A stretch of DNA of 19,529 nucleotides from contig CAYQMH010000041.1 in the NCBI GenBank assembly GCA_964418485.1, positions 1-19,529 on the forward strand. Direction: 5' to 3'. Under the pieces are notes generated by a model. That model ran no database searches and was not told the origin of the DNA. It saw nothing but the letters and a program-made list of their open reading frames with translations. This document shows, piece by piece, positions 1 through 7,646 of this stretch (position 1 is the stretch's first letter; each line of letters opens with the position of its first letter). The translations under genes were made by a program, and so were the position numbers. This stretch comes from JAFGHJ01 sp964418485 (GTDB lineage Bacteria > Hydrothermota > UBA3072).

Positions 1-36
1 GGCAAAAAGTAAATAAAAAGGTTGACTTTTTCTCAT

Positions 37-213
37 AACCACAAAGCCACAAAGAACACAAAGAAAAACAACTAAAATTTACTTTTTGTTTTTTTAGGAC
101 CCCACACATCCCATTTTTTAACAACAAATAGCACGAATGACACAAATGAATTTACAATAGTCTTGTTTATGGAAAAATATTTTTTATTCGTGTTATTTGT
201 GTGATTTGTTGTT
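37..213. repeat. Composite intergenic repeat, locus 1
   Basis: Non-coding stretch at the window start. Three parts are visible. Part A (37-63) is three ACAAAG units in a row. Part B (120-148) starts AACAACAAATAGCACGAA. Part B' (184-213) is an inverted, imperfect copy of B, so B and B' could form a hairpin. Bases 47-63 (CCACAAAGAACACAAAG) are the exact reverse complement of 5798-5814, and B matches the reverse complement of 5759-5787 at 27 of 29 positions, so this is a true dispersed family. A degenerate A' may follow B' near 213-226. The rest of 1-327 holds AT-rich sequence with a G-run at about 229-240 and no gene that I can support. Confidence 0.8.
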
Positions 214-311
214 CCTTGTAGTTTTGGTAGGGGAGGGGGTTTTTAAACAAACATACTTATTTTTTTTGTTGTTTTACTAATTTGCAAATTACTAAATTAA
301 CTGTTTCACTT

Positions 312-326
312 AGATTCGAAGAATCT
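312..326 (-). terminator. Small hairpin just after the alkD-like stop codon
   Basis: AGATTC-GAA-GAATCT forms a perfect 6-bp stem with a 3-base loop one base beyond the stop codon of the minus-strand gene at 328. In the direction of transcription it is not followed by a clear T-run and the stem is AT-rich, so it is at best a weak terminator or an mRNA 3'-end stabiliser. Confidence 0.25.
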
Positions 327-327
327 G

Positions 328-1023
328 TCAATCCCATCTTTTCTTAACCGTTTCTTTTTGTATATCTTTTAATGTATCTTTTGCTATCCATTTAGCGGAT
401 TTCGAAGCTGTCTTTTCCAGTTCTTTTGCGAATTTTATTACTTCTTTATTTAGATTTTTATTCTTTTTTCCGATGTTTCTTAATGCCCAGCTTACGGCTT
501 TCTTAACATAGTTGCGTTGGTCTGTTGCTCCACTCTTTATTAAGAGTAAGAATTTTATGAATTCATTATCCGGTTTTTCTTTATCGTATACTGCAATGCA
601 GGCGATAAGTGAAAATGCAGCTCGCTTAACAAATTCTTCTTCTCTTTTTGACCATTCTTTGATTTTTTTTTCTGCAAACGGTAATTTTTTAAATAAGTTC
701 ATACAGACCTGGTCGCATACATCCCATGAATTGAAATCGGCTACCCATTTTTCTGCTTGGTCTTCAGTAAGTTTATCTTCTTCTCCAATCATGGAAGCTA
801 AAATTCTTGTTTCGTCAATCCCTTCTTCCCATAACTCCAGGGCTAGTTTATGGTTTTTCCCGATTTCTTTTGCAAGTTCTCGCAAAAAAGGTATGGAATT
901 TCCCAATCTGTTAGTGGTGCTTATTCCGAAACGGGCCATTCCTTCTAAATTGTCGGGATTGGCGTTGGCTTTTAATTCTTTTACTATATCATTTACGGAA
1001 TATTTTATACCGGCTCTTTTCAT
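328..1023 (-). CDS. DNA alkylation repair protein, AlkD family (HEAT-like repeats)
   Basis: A 231-residue protein of the AlkD-like family (COG4912), all-helical HEAT-like repeat glycosylases or glycosylase-like proteins that act on alkylated purines without flipping the base. Family blocks are clear: ARFGI (30-34), LGNSIPFLRELAKEIGK (40-56), LALELWEEGIDETRILA (60-76), FNSWDVCDQVC (97-107), WSKREEEFVKRAAF (124-137) and KKAVSWALRNIGK (174-186). By eye, W100, D104, R134 and W179 fit the positions of the DNA-lesion residues W109, D113, R148 and W187 of Bacillus cereus AlkD. Length matches the family. The start ATG has only a weak ribosome site (AATAAGAA). It is the last gene of a minus-strand run, 20 bases after the lipoprotein gene at 1044-1526. 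The nearby genes give no repair context. The family call is secure; substrate range is not known. Confidence 0.9.
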   Translation of the reverse strand: MKRAGIKYSVNDIVKELKANANPDNLEGMARFGISTTNRLGNSIPFLRELAKEIGKNHKLALELWEEGIDETRILASMIGEEDKLTEDQAEKWVADFNSWDVCDQVCMNLFKKLPFAEKKIKEWSKREEEFVKRAAFSLIACIAVYDKEKPDNEFIKFLLLIKSGATDQRNYVKKAVSWALRNIGKKNKNLNKEVIKFAKELEKTASKSAKWIAKDTLKDIQKETVKKRWD

Positions 1024-1043
1024 TTCTTATTAGTTTGAAAAAC

Positions 1044-1526
1044 TCAAAGAGTTTCATTAATAAATTGATCCGACGCCCGCAATAGGTATATATTGTTTTC
1101 TCCATCGACAACGCTTACTATAACTTCTACCTGAATGTTGGGTCCCCATTTAGGTCCTTCTCTTGCAATTTTTTCAAGCTGATGTTCCCTGTTGGGGTTA
1201 TCCGGTCGGTCTTCACTTGAAAATGCCGTTTCCCACAGCAGTTCGTCATTTACAATATACAGGCGATTGGCATCAATTGAAGGTGGAAAAGGAAGTGAAT
1301 CGATTGCTGTAACCCATATCAAAGCAATAAGCGGTCGCCCGTCAGGGGGAGTGGGTGGCATAAAATCACGCCATAAATAGGTTTCTAATATATATTCTCT
1401 ACCGTCGATTTCTATTTGTTCAGGTGCCGCTAATAAATCCTGAATCGAGGGTCCTGATGATTCGAAAAGTTTACAACTTGGTATTAAAATATAAATAATC
1501 AATGCAAATATTATTAGTTTTTTCAT
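1044..1526 (-). CDS. Unrecognised lipoprotein
   Basis: A 160-residue protein that I do not recognise. Residues 1-17 are a short signal peptide (MKK, then IIFALIIYILIPS) followed by Cys18, which fits a lipobox (LIPS-C), so it is probably a lipid-anchored envelope protein. The mature part is polar, with a WRDFMPP block and a C-terminal region rich in alternating hydrophobic residues (VEVIVSVV) that looks beta-rich. A longer frame opens at 1538 (MPET before MKK), but the ATG at 1524-1526 overlaps the stop of the upstream gene as ATGA, and it places the signal peptide at the true N-terminus, so I chose it. It is translationally coupled to the lipoprotein gene at 1523-1933, suggesting that the two work together. 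Confidence 0.7.
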   Translation of the reverse strand: MKKLIIFALIIYILIPSCKLFESSGPSIQDLLAAPEQIEIDGREYILETYLWRDFMPPTPPDGRPLIALIWVTAIDSLPFPPSIDANRLYIVNDELLWETAFSSEDRPDNPNREHQLEKIAREGPKWGPNIQVEVIVSVVDGENNIYLLRASDQFINETL

Positions 1527-1933
1527 TGTCTCTGGCACATAACATTATTTATTATTAAAAATTCTTTATCGATTGGAAATTGAACTTTTTTCTCCGATAA
1601 AATTTCAAATCCGCTTTCTTCGTGTTCCCATCCTCCAAAAAGATACTCCATCAATTGCTCCTCGGGTAACTTATCTGTTGTTAAAATATAATTGCTGTCT
1701 AAAACGGCCCAGCTTCCCTGGAGTTCTGTTATATATTCCTTGTTTCCATGTAATTCAAGTGTTGCGGTTTTTAACTCGAATTTGTTATTATCGTATAACG
1801 CCATGTCGACTGCTGCAAAATCGTTAGCCAGGGATTTAAAATGAACTTTTATATTGTTTCTAATTACATTTTTCGAAGTACAGGTTACTATAAAAACAGA
1901 TAATAAGATTAGATAAATTCTAACAACTTTCAT
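1523..1933 (-). CDS. Unrecognised small lipoprotein
   Basis: A 136-residue protein without a family I can name. Residues 1-17 form a signal peptide (MKVVRIYLILLSVFIVT) followed by Cys18, a plausible lipobox (FIVT-C). The mature part contains MALYDNNKFELKTATLELHG and then LQGSWAVLDSNYILTT. This resembles the strand pattern of NlpE-like or META-like lipoproteins (x-Y-x-NNxFxL ... GxW ... Y-x-L), but that likeness is by eye only. Its stop overlaps the start of the next lipoprotein gene by four bases. The start codon is preceded directly by a 14-base block that is also found before the small membrane protein at 7130-7576. Confidence 0.65.
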   Translation of the reverse strand: MKVVRIYLILLSVFIVTCTSKNVIRNNIKVHFKSLANDFAAVDMALYDNNKFELKTATLELHGNKEYITELQGSWAVLDSNYILTTDKLPEEQLMEYLFGGWEHEESGFEILSEKKVQFPIDKEFLIINNVMCQRQ

Positions 1934-1946
1934 AAACCCCCATTAT
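1933..1946 (-). promoter_or_regulatory. 14-base block abutting a start codon (copy 1)
   Basis: On the minus strand this reads ATAATGGGGGTTTA, its last base being the first base of the ATG. The identical 14 bases lie just before the start of the gene at 7130-7576. The G-run could act as a Shine-Dalgarno variant. Alternatively, TATAATG just upstream could be a -10 box with a start point at or near the ATG (leaderless mRNA). No convincing -35 box is seen. Confidence 0.35.
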
Positions 1947-1988
1947 AATAGCATTAGTTATATGTTTCTTTTTTCTAAAATCTAACAG

Positions 1989-2222
1989 CTACGCAAAAGG
2001 ATTATAGCCGGGTTTCTTCGCCAACCCGTCGAGCTTTGGTAAAATTTCATTTTTGTATACGGTTTCCGCCCAATCTTCAGGGTTTATCTCCTGAATATCT
2101 ATCGAGACATGTTCCTCGCTTGTTCCGGCAATATCGACCACTGACCGGGTTATAGCTTCGGCGAGTTTACTCTTTTGTTCATCCGAGCGTCCCGGATACA
2201 TTTTGATTATTATATGAGGCAT
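1989..2222 (-). CDS. pptA: Tautomerase, 4-oxalocrotonate tautomerase family, PptA-like
   Basis: A 77-residue cytoplasmic enzyme of the tautomerase superfamily. These use the N-terminal proline, freed after removal of the initiator Met, as catalytic base for keto-enol tautomerisation; the subunits form small oligomers. The sequence begins MPHIIIKMYPGRSDEQK, has the family's central SIDIQEINPEDW and ends KKPGYNPFA. Length and both ends agree with E. coli PptA (YdcE, also 77 residues, ending KKPGYSMNA as I recall it). The natural substrate of this subfamily is unknown. The gene starts three bases after the stop of the SMP-30-like gene, so the two are probably co-transcribed and might act on related small molecules, but nothing in the sequence fixes the substrate. 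Confidence 0.87.
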   Translation of the reverse strand: MPHIIIKMYPGRSDEQKSKLAEAITRSVVDIAGTSEEHVSIDIQEINPEDWAETVYKNEILPKLDGLAKKPGYNPFA

Positions 2223-2225
2223 TTG

Positions 2226-3149
2226 CTACTCCTTATTAAAGAAACTGTGTCCGGCAATTTCCATTTTTACTGAGTAAAGAGAGGTTCTTGCTGTAACATA
2301 GAGAGTTTTCATCTCGGGACCGCCGAATGTTACGTTCGCGGGTTGCTCAGGGAATTCTATAATACCCAGAAGTTTACCTTCGGGATTAAATACCTGAATT
2401 CCGAGTGCTGAAGCTATGTACAGGTTTCCATTTATATCTATCGTTACTCCGTCCCCTCCGGAATTATCCTTTCCATTCACTTGGGAAAGTTCACAAAAAA
2501 CTCGCCCTTCTCCCAATTTTCCCGGAAACGGAACAGTATATGCCCACATGTCCTTCTGCATAGAAGGTATTACATAAAGAGTTTTTTCATCCGGTGATAG
2601 TATTATTCCGTTAGGGGCTTTTAAATTATCGAGTAGACGTGTGACTTTACCGTCGGCACTCCTATAGTAAACTGCCTCTTTGCCCTGGGGTAAGGGTTGG
2701 GGTGCTCTAAATAAGGGATCGGTAAAGTAAACACCTCCGGTCTTTTCTACTACGAGGTCGTTTGGTGCGTTGTAACGAGTTACTCCATATTTACCGGTTA
2801 GGACTGTAATCTTTTTTGTTTCAGTGTTTACCCTGATTAGCTGTCCGTCCATCTGACAGACGATTAACTTGTCTTTTTTCTCAAACATAAGGCCATTTGC
2901 GTGTCCCGAAGGTTCGAGTAATACAGAAATTTCTCCGTCTTTATTCATTTTATAAATTTTATTTGCGGATACATCGGAAAAGTATAAATTTCCCTGCATA
3001 TCCCATGCGGGTCCTTCCGTAAACTGGAAATTACCCTGAACTTTTTTTACTTCACTTACCGGACCGATCCCCGGGATGGAAGATTTCTCTTTAGCTGTAC
3101 AGAATATTGTTAACGTTATTATAAGTAAAACGGAAATAAATTTTTTCAT
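2226..3149 (-). CDS. SMP-30/gluconolactonase/LRE family lipoprotein
   Basis: A 307-residue six-bladed beta-propeller hydrolase of the SMP-30/gluconolactonase family, which typically opens sugar lactones with a bound divalent metal. Residues 1-16 are a signal peptide and Cys17 a lipobox cysteine (TIF-C), so the enzyme is probably lipid-anchored outside the cytoplasm. Family marks are FTEGPAWD (43-50), NAPNDLVV (128-134), YFTDP (141-145), APNGIILSPDEKTLYV (178-193) and SGGDGVTIDINGNLYIA (230-246). The probable metal ligands by family comparison are E45, N130, N180 and D233. A good GGAGG lies 7 bases before the ATG. The likely role is hydrolysis of a sugar-acid lactone, but family members also act on other esters, so the substrate is open. 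The neighbours are a tautomerase downstream and a sugar-amine enzyme fusion upstream. Confidence 0.88.
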   Translation of the reverse strand: MKKFISVLLIITLTIFCTAKEKSSIPGIGPVSEVKKVQGNFQFTEGPAWDMQGNLYFSDVSANKIYKMNKDGEISVLLEPSGHANGLMFEKKDKLIVCQMDGQLIRVNTETKKITVLTGKYGVTRYNAPNDLVVEKTGGVYFTDPLFRAPQPLPQGKEAVYYRSADGKVTRLLDNLKAPNGIILSPDEKTLYVIPSMQKDMWAYTVPFPGKLGEGRVFCELSQVNGKDNSGGDGVTIDINGNLYIASALGIQVFNPEGKLLGIIEFPEQPANVTFGGPEMKTLYVTARTSLYSVKMEIAGHSFFNKE

Positions 3150-3180
3150 TTTTACCTCCCTTTTTAAATGTATAATAGTA

Positions 3181-5574
3181 TTACAAATTTCCGTTTTCGA
3201 GATTTTTGCCTGGGTAGCGGAGTTCTTTATCGGAAAAGCCTTCTGTGTATTCTTTTATTTTAACGGAGTGTTCGTAGAATTCTTCGAGATTTATTTTCTT
3301 GAGGTATAACATACCGTGTGTAGCCCTTAGTCTCGGGTGAGGATTTTGTGAAAAGTAATTATAGCCGAGGCATACTTTTATATCTCTGTATTGGTTTACC
3401 CAAATTATCTGACTTAGTTCCGAGAAGGGACCTTCATGTTTATAGGAGGGAAAAGATGCCTCTCTTTGAGAGCCAAAGCAGCTCATAAATGCGTTGTTTA
3501 GGATAGCAATGGAATTTAGGGAAACCGGAACCATCGAGTTTATTTCTGAGGGATGAAAATTTTCCCAGACATTTCTGTATCCCCATATCTGAATTTTTTT
3601 GTTATTATGCTTTTTCAGAGCTTCCGCTATTGCCTGTAACACTTTGTAGTGAGTATCCGGTCCGCTCGATTCCGGGTCGAGGGCAACAGTTACAACATCG
3701 GGTTTAATCTCATCGAGCAAGTCTACTATTGGTTCAACGTCACGGTAGAACTCCGGAGATTCCGTAAACATCTCTCCTTTATAAAAGCCAAGTCTCAAAT
3801 GATGAACCTGTTCCGAAGTAAAGCCTGTATACCTCCAGAGAAGTTCCGCTTCCCATTCTCTTACTGAACCTTTAAGTTTCTGAATGTGTTCCAGATCTTT
3901 TTTACCGGGATATTGAGTTTCGAAATAGTTGATGAGTTCACGGATTCTGTTTTTTATCTGAGGTAGACTTTTTTCTTCGTAGATTCTTATTATGTTTCTT
4001 AGTAACCGTCTGCTTTCAGCTTCATTTTTTATTTTTTCGTTCTGGCTGGCTATACCGTCGAGGTAGAAATGAATATCTTTATTCATTTCATTCCTGTTGT
4101 CAGCATCAAAATAGCCTTCTTCTAATAAATTTTCAAAAGAAGGTATTTCGATAAAAGGTAGCAGTTCTCTAACCAGTTTTAGCATATATTTATTTGTTAC
4201 GGAATCGAAACCGCTTGTCATATAAGCAAAATGATGGGAGTTTTTGGGAGTTCGGATTAGATGCATAAAATAGGGTAGATATCCAAGCAGTATATCGTCA
4301 TGGTGAGGCGCGGTGTGAAGAAAAACTAAATTTTCCGGTTCTTTCAACCCGTCTTCAATTGAGGAAAGCAGTTTTTCCTCAACACTTTTATTTATCTTCT
4401 TGTATGCTTTTTGTTCTTTTTCAAGTACTTTTTTGGAAAAACGATTTTTCTTATAATCTTTCTCAGTAAGATTGGCAATACTTGTTTTATTTTGAAGTGA
4501 TAAATCGATAACTACTCTCGCAATATTTTCTACATTAAGCTTTTTAGACGAAGCTATTTCTTCGTAGTTCCGTTCGATTAGTTTAGATGCAGCGCCTCGA
4601 GTTACATAAAATCTTGAATTAGGAAGCTTCTGGAGTACAGTGGCAGGATAAATATTACTCATCTCATTTTGTATAGCGTCAGCCACCATTCCGGATTTGC
4701 TTGTACCGGCAGCAAAAATAATTGCCACCGCTTGTTCGTTATAAGTTATGGTAGATAAACCTATGGTTGTTACGCATCTTTTAGCTGTGGCTTCGATGCC
4801 TCCAAGGTCGGTTGCCGCAGCCGCTTGAGTTTCGTAGTTTGTAGAGGTAAGTCGGGTTGTCGAATAAAAATCGGAACCCCTGACATTAAAAGCTATATGA
4901 CCGTCCGGGCCAATTCCGCCCAGGAAAAAACCGATACCTCCCATCTCCCTTATTTTTTCTTCATAATCCGTACAAAACTGATCGACAGAGTGAATAATAT
5001 TCTTCTGAATTTCCTCTTTATGGTTATGCGGATATCTGTTACGTAAAGATAAATCTACTCCTTCTTCAAAAAATATTTCTTTTGTGTATAAATTATAGGG
5101 AGCCCCAACTTTTGAGGTGTCCATTAACAGCGCTTTATTTTTATCCAGTCCCAGACCTTTAATGTAATAATTTTTTATGTACTGATAGAAGCTGTTTTGT
5201 TCCTGAGAATCCGTAGGATAAAATTCGTCCATCTGAATGAATCGAAGACTTTCAGTTTTTGGACGGCTTTTGGTGTCTATTTCATAGGTTTCAAGTTCTT
5301 CTTTGACTTCTTTCTTATTCCAGTTGTTTAAATAATACTGAGCCCATTTTATGAAAAATTCGGGCGTTTTTCCTGTTGGCAAAGAAATAACTCCCCCCGG
5401 ATTTGCCTTTGTCCACTCTATAAATCGTAAAGCTGTGATTTTACCAAGTATTGGGAAATTATCAACAACGATACAGGGAATTTTTTCGCATTCAGGATAA
5501 ATGATTTTTCTGCCCGTTTGTTTTAAGACTTGTTTTTCGACACAGGAAAGATTGATTTTCTCTTTTTCCTTCAT
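3181..5574 (-). CDS. NagB-like sugar isomerase/deaminase fused to LmbE/PIG-L deacetylase-like domain
   Basis: A 797-residue cytoplasmic two-domain protein. Residues about 30-345 are NagB-like (glucosamine-6-phosphate deaminase fold): SLPTGKTP (64-71), MDEFY (115-119) and GIGPDGHIAFN (220-230). Residues about 415-770 are LmbE/PIG-L-like: HTAPHHDD (420-427) is the zinc motif usually written xHPDDE, and DPESSGPDTHYK (633-644) carries the later metal histidine, H642. The same pairing occurs in a Bacteroidetes family annotated as 'glucosamine-6-phosphate deaminase-like' (about 660 residues by memory), so this one is long. The extra length is mainly a charged helical stretch around 490-585. The residue after HIAFN is Val231, where E. 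coli NagB has the catalytic Glu148, so ordinary GlcN6P deamination is doubtful. The domain pair suggests deacetylation plus isomerisation or deamination of an amino sugar, but this is inference. Confidence 0.85.
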   Translation of the reverse strand: MKEKEKINLSCVEKQVLKQTGRKIIYPECEKIPCIVVDNFPILGKITALRFIEWTKANPGGVISLPTGKTPEFFIKWAQYYLNNWNKKEVKEELETYEIDTKSRPKTESLRFIQMDEFYPTDSQEQNSFYQYIKNYYIKGLGLDKNKALLMDTSKVGAPYNLYTKEIFFEEGVDLSLRNRYPHNHKEEIQKNIIHSVDQFCTDYEEKIREMGGIGFFLGGIGPDGHIAFNVRGSDFYSTTRLTSTNYETQAAAATDLGGIEATAKRCVTTIGLSTITYNEQAVAIIFAAGTSKSGMVADAIQNEMSNIYPATVLQKLPNSRFYVTRGAASKLIERNYEEIASSKKLNVENIARVVIDLSLQNKTSIANLTEKDYKKNRFSKKVLEKEQKAYKKINKSVEEKLLSSIEDGLKEPENLVFLHTAPHHDDILLGYLPYFMHLIRTPKNSHHFAYMTSGFDSVTNKYMLKLVRELLPFIEIPSFENLLEEGYFDADNRNEMNKDIHFYLDGIASQNEKIKNEAESRRLLRNIIRIYEEKSLPQIKNRIRELINYFETQYPGKKDLEHIQKLKGSVREWEAELLWRYTGFTSEQVHHLRLGFYKGEMFTESPEFYRDVEPIVDLLDEIKPDVVTVALDPESSGPDTHYKVLQAIAEALKKHNNKKIQIWGYRNVWENFHPSEINSMVPVSLNSIAILNNAFMSCFGSQREASFPSYKHEGPFSELSQIIWVNQYRDIKVCLGYNYFSQNPHPRLRATHGMLYLKKINLEEFYEHSVKIKEYTEGFSDKELRYPGKNLENGNL

Positions 5575-5633
5575 TAGCTTAAGTATAAGGATGAGTAGAT
5601 TTAAGTCAAGAGGGTTTCATAACACGCAATATA

Positions 5634-5816
5634 AACCACAAAGCCCGCAAAGTACACAAAGCCCAACCCCACCCAACCTTAATTTATTGTGTTTTTTTAT
5701 ACCCTCCCAGCCACCCAAAAAACAGATAGGATTTACATGATTTAAAAAACAATAAAAACATTTGTGCTATTCGTGCTATTTGTTGTTTCTCTGTGCTCTT
5801 TGTGTTCTTTGTGGTT
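5634..5816. repeat. Composite intergenic repeat, locus 2
   Basis: The 323-base gap between the divergent genes at 5574 and 5898 is filled mostly by this element. A (5634-5661) is three ACAAAG-like units. A' (5797-5816) is its inverted partner. B' (5759-5787) ends CGTGCTATTTGTTGTT and matches the reverse complement of 120-148 at 27 of 29 positions. Between them lie C-rich runs (about 5662-5680 and 5702-5717) and GGATTTACATGATTT (5729-5743), which resembles another widespread intergenic motif. A and A' could pair as a long hairpin. No ORF in it looks real. Confidence 0.8.
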
Positions 5817-5839
5817 CAAATCCATTTTTATACAGGCTC

Positions 5840-5868
5840 TTGACTACTTAATAGGTTTTCCTTATCTT
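5840..5868 (+). promoter_or_regulatory. Candidate sigma-70-type promoter of the MscS gene
   Basis: TTGACT (5840-5845), a 17-base spacer and TATCTT (5863-5868) lie 29 bases before the start codon, between the repeat element and a strong AGGAGG (5886-5891). The boxes match the consensus at 5/6 and 4/6 positions. Confidence 0.45.
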
Positions 5869-5897
5869 TCCTTGTCTTTAATAACAGGAGGAAAATA

Positions 5898-7022
5898 ATG
5901 AAGATATGGAATTTTTTGATAACAAAAGTAGTAGCGGGAAATACCGTTTGGCAATATACGGTTTTCCTTCTTACTGTTCTTGGTTTTCTTATTTTTTGGC
6001 GTATTTCTCTGTTTTTATTGAGTAGAAGTGCTGATAGATTTAGTAGAAAAGGTAGGAAGTTAGCAGGTCTCACAGTTAAGGGATTAAGCCGGTCTTCTTT
6101 GTTTTTTTGTATTGTTATAGGTCTCCGCGTTGGAATAATTCATCTGTTAATGAGCGAATCGATTGCAAGTGTTTTTCAAACTGCTATAGCCATTTTATTT
6201 GTGCTTGCAGTCGGACGTTTAGGTTACGCTATGGTTGATGTAGTAGATAGCCGTATGTGTGATCTTGCCGCAAATCAAAAAAGCTCAGTTAGTGATATGT
6301 TAGCTTTTTTAGTAAGCCGAATGCTTAAAATTACGATTGTAATTCTTATACTTTTACAGGCGGTAACTGTTTTTATTGGGAAACCATTGACTTCTGTAAT
6401 TGCGGGTCTGGGAATTGGAGGTCTGGCGTTCGCTCTGGCCGCCCAGGATACACTGAAAAACTTTTTTGGTTCCCTGGCACTCTTTACGGATAAACCGTTT
6501 CAAATAGGAGAACGGGTTGTTGTAGACGGTCATGACGGACCTGTCGAGGATGTCGGACTACGTTCAACGCGTATACGTACACTTGATGGCCATCTTGTTA
6601 CGATTCCAAATGGCGAATTAGCCAGGATGACAATTCAGAATATAGGTAAGCGACCTTACATAAGAAGGCTTTTTAATATAGGTATTACATATGATACCCC
6701 GCCCGAAAAAGTCGAGAAGGCTTTAGAAATCATAAAAAATATATTAAAAGATCATGAGGGTATGGATCCTGAGTTTCCACCCCGGGTTTTCTTTAACGAA
6801 TTTAATAGTGATTCTCTTAATATTCTCGTTATCTATTGGTATCATCCACCGGATTACTGGAATTTTATGCAGTTTAGTCAGAAAGTTAACTTTGAAATTT
6901 TGAATCAATTTAATTCTGAGGGTATTGATTTCGCGTTCCCGACGCAGACTTTGCATCTCGCGGGTGATGAGAAATATCCCCTTAACATCGATATCAGAGG
7001 AGATGTATCGAATAATAATTAA
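5898..7022 (+). CDS. Mechanosensitive ion channel, MscS family
   Basis: A 374-residue inner-membrane protein of the MscS family, channels that open under membrane tension and release solutes after osmotic downshock. About five hydrophobic segments precede the pore: roughly 18-42, 66-84, 90-116, 138-160 and the pore helix. The pore helix region 168-198 carries the Gly/Ala-rich pattern VIAGLGIGGLAFALAAQDTLKNF followed by GSLALFTDKPFQIGERV, the family signature joining TM3 to the beta domain. The cytoplasmic part continues with TRIRTLDGHLVTIPNGEL and a C-terminal alpha/beta region, as in full-length members. AGGAGG sits 6 bases before the ATG. It is monocistronic by appearance, with a promoter candidate just upstream. 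The family call is secure; gating or ion preference cannot be read from the sequence. Confidence 0.93.
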   Translation: MKIWNFLITKVVAGNTVWQYTVFLLTVLGFLIFWRISLFLLSRSADRFSRKGRKLAGLTVKGLSRSSLFFCIVIGLRVGIIHLLMSESIASVFQTAIAILFVLAVGRLGYAMVDVVDSRMCDLAANQKSSVSDMLAFLVSRMLKITIVILILLQAVTVFIGKPLTSVIAGLGIGGLAFALAAQDTLKNFFGSLALFTDKPFQIGERVVVDGHDGPVEDVGLRSTRIRTLDGHLVTIPNGELARMTIQNIGKRPYIRRLFNIGITYDTPPEKVEKALEIIKNILKDHEGMDPEFPPRVFFNEFNSDSLNILVIYWYHPPDYWNFMQFSQKVNFEILNQFNSEGIDFAFPTQTLHLAGDEKYPLNIDIRGDVSNNN

Positions 7023-7129
7023 GTATTTTGGTTTTGGGATTAGGTTAAGATTTCGGATTAAAGTTTCGATTAAAAAAATTCAATTTCAATTAAATTATTA
7101 CGAATTTATGTGGCGATTCTTTGCTGGAT

Positions 7130-7576
7130 CTATGTTTTAGATTTTCTCTCACTTGACATTAACAAATAAAGTAGTATTCCGTAGAAGAAAAAGTAAAAAA
7201 ATCCTTCAATAACTACTTTTTTTGTATCAAAATGCATCGGTCTGAAAAGGAATAAGCCTACGAGAATGGAAAAGATGCCCAAAAGACAGGTAATAAGAGA
7301 CCGGAAAGAAGCTATTCTATTTGCCACCTTATTTGTTTCGTCTATGTAGTGCGCGCAAAGAAAATCTGTGGCCGTGAGTACGGGTGTGAACATAAAGATC
7401 GCAAAAAAGTAAAGGAAGTGTAGGGAAGGGGGTGCAGTGTCGGATAGAAAAACCATTATAATAGCTAAGGGGATTATTACGTTAAATCCTATACGCGTAC
7501 CAATAAAGATATAAATAAATGTTAATAAAGTTATTATCCCGCTTATATAAAGGAGAATTTTTATGCTTTTTATCAT
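7130..7576 (-). CDS. Unrecognised small membrane protein
   Basis: A 148-residue protein with no family I recognise. Hydrophobic segments at about 6-27, 31-45, 52-73, 88-110 and 124-142 suggest four or five membrane spans, with a polar stretch ETNKVANR between the third and fourth and a short basic C-terminus (SSERKSKT). It converges with the MscS gene, 107 bases apart; that gap (7023-7129) is AT-rich and I see no clear terminator in it. It lies 70 bases downstream of the response-regulator gene on the same strand, so it might be read through from the two-component operon, though it also has its own start-adjacent 14-base block. The frame is long for this base composition and the membrane pattern is coherent, so I think it is real. 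Confidence 0.65.
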   Translation of the reverse strand: MIKSIKILLYISGIITLLTFIYIFIGTRIGFNVIIPLAIIMVFLSDTAPPSLHFLYFFAIFMFTPVLTATDFLCAHYIDETNKVANRIASFRSLITCLLGIFSILVGLFLFRPMHFDTKKVVIEGFFYFFFYGILLYLLMSSERKSKT

Positions 7577-7590
7577 TAAACCCCCATTAT
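7577..7590 (-). promoter_or_regulatory. 14-base block abutting a start codon (copy 2)
   Basis: On the minus strand ATAATGGGGGTTTA is followed at once by ATG. It is identical to the block at 1933-1946, with the distance to the start codon differing by one base. Its role as ribosome site or as part of a promoter is undecided. Confidence 0.35.
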
Positions 7591-7646
7591 GAAAGTAAAC
7601 ATATCATGAAAAGGGAAAAAAGCAAGGACGGCGGTATAGTATATTT

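Noticed and set aside
37..213. CRISPR array or attachment site
   Set aside because: The ACAAAG units are too short and irregular, with no constant-length spacers and no cas genes, integrase or tRNA nearby.
512..1033. Plus-strand 173-residue frame opposite the AlkD gene
   Set aside because: Shadow of the minus-strand gene, which has clear family motifs; the plus frame has none.
7023..7129. Terminator or small RNA between the convergent MscS and membrane-protein genes
   Set aside because: Only AT-rich sequence with loose GATTNNGG-like direct repeats; I found no stable hairpin with a T-run.
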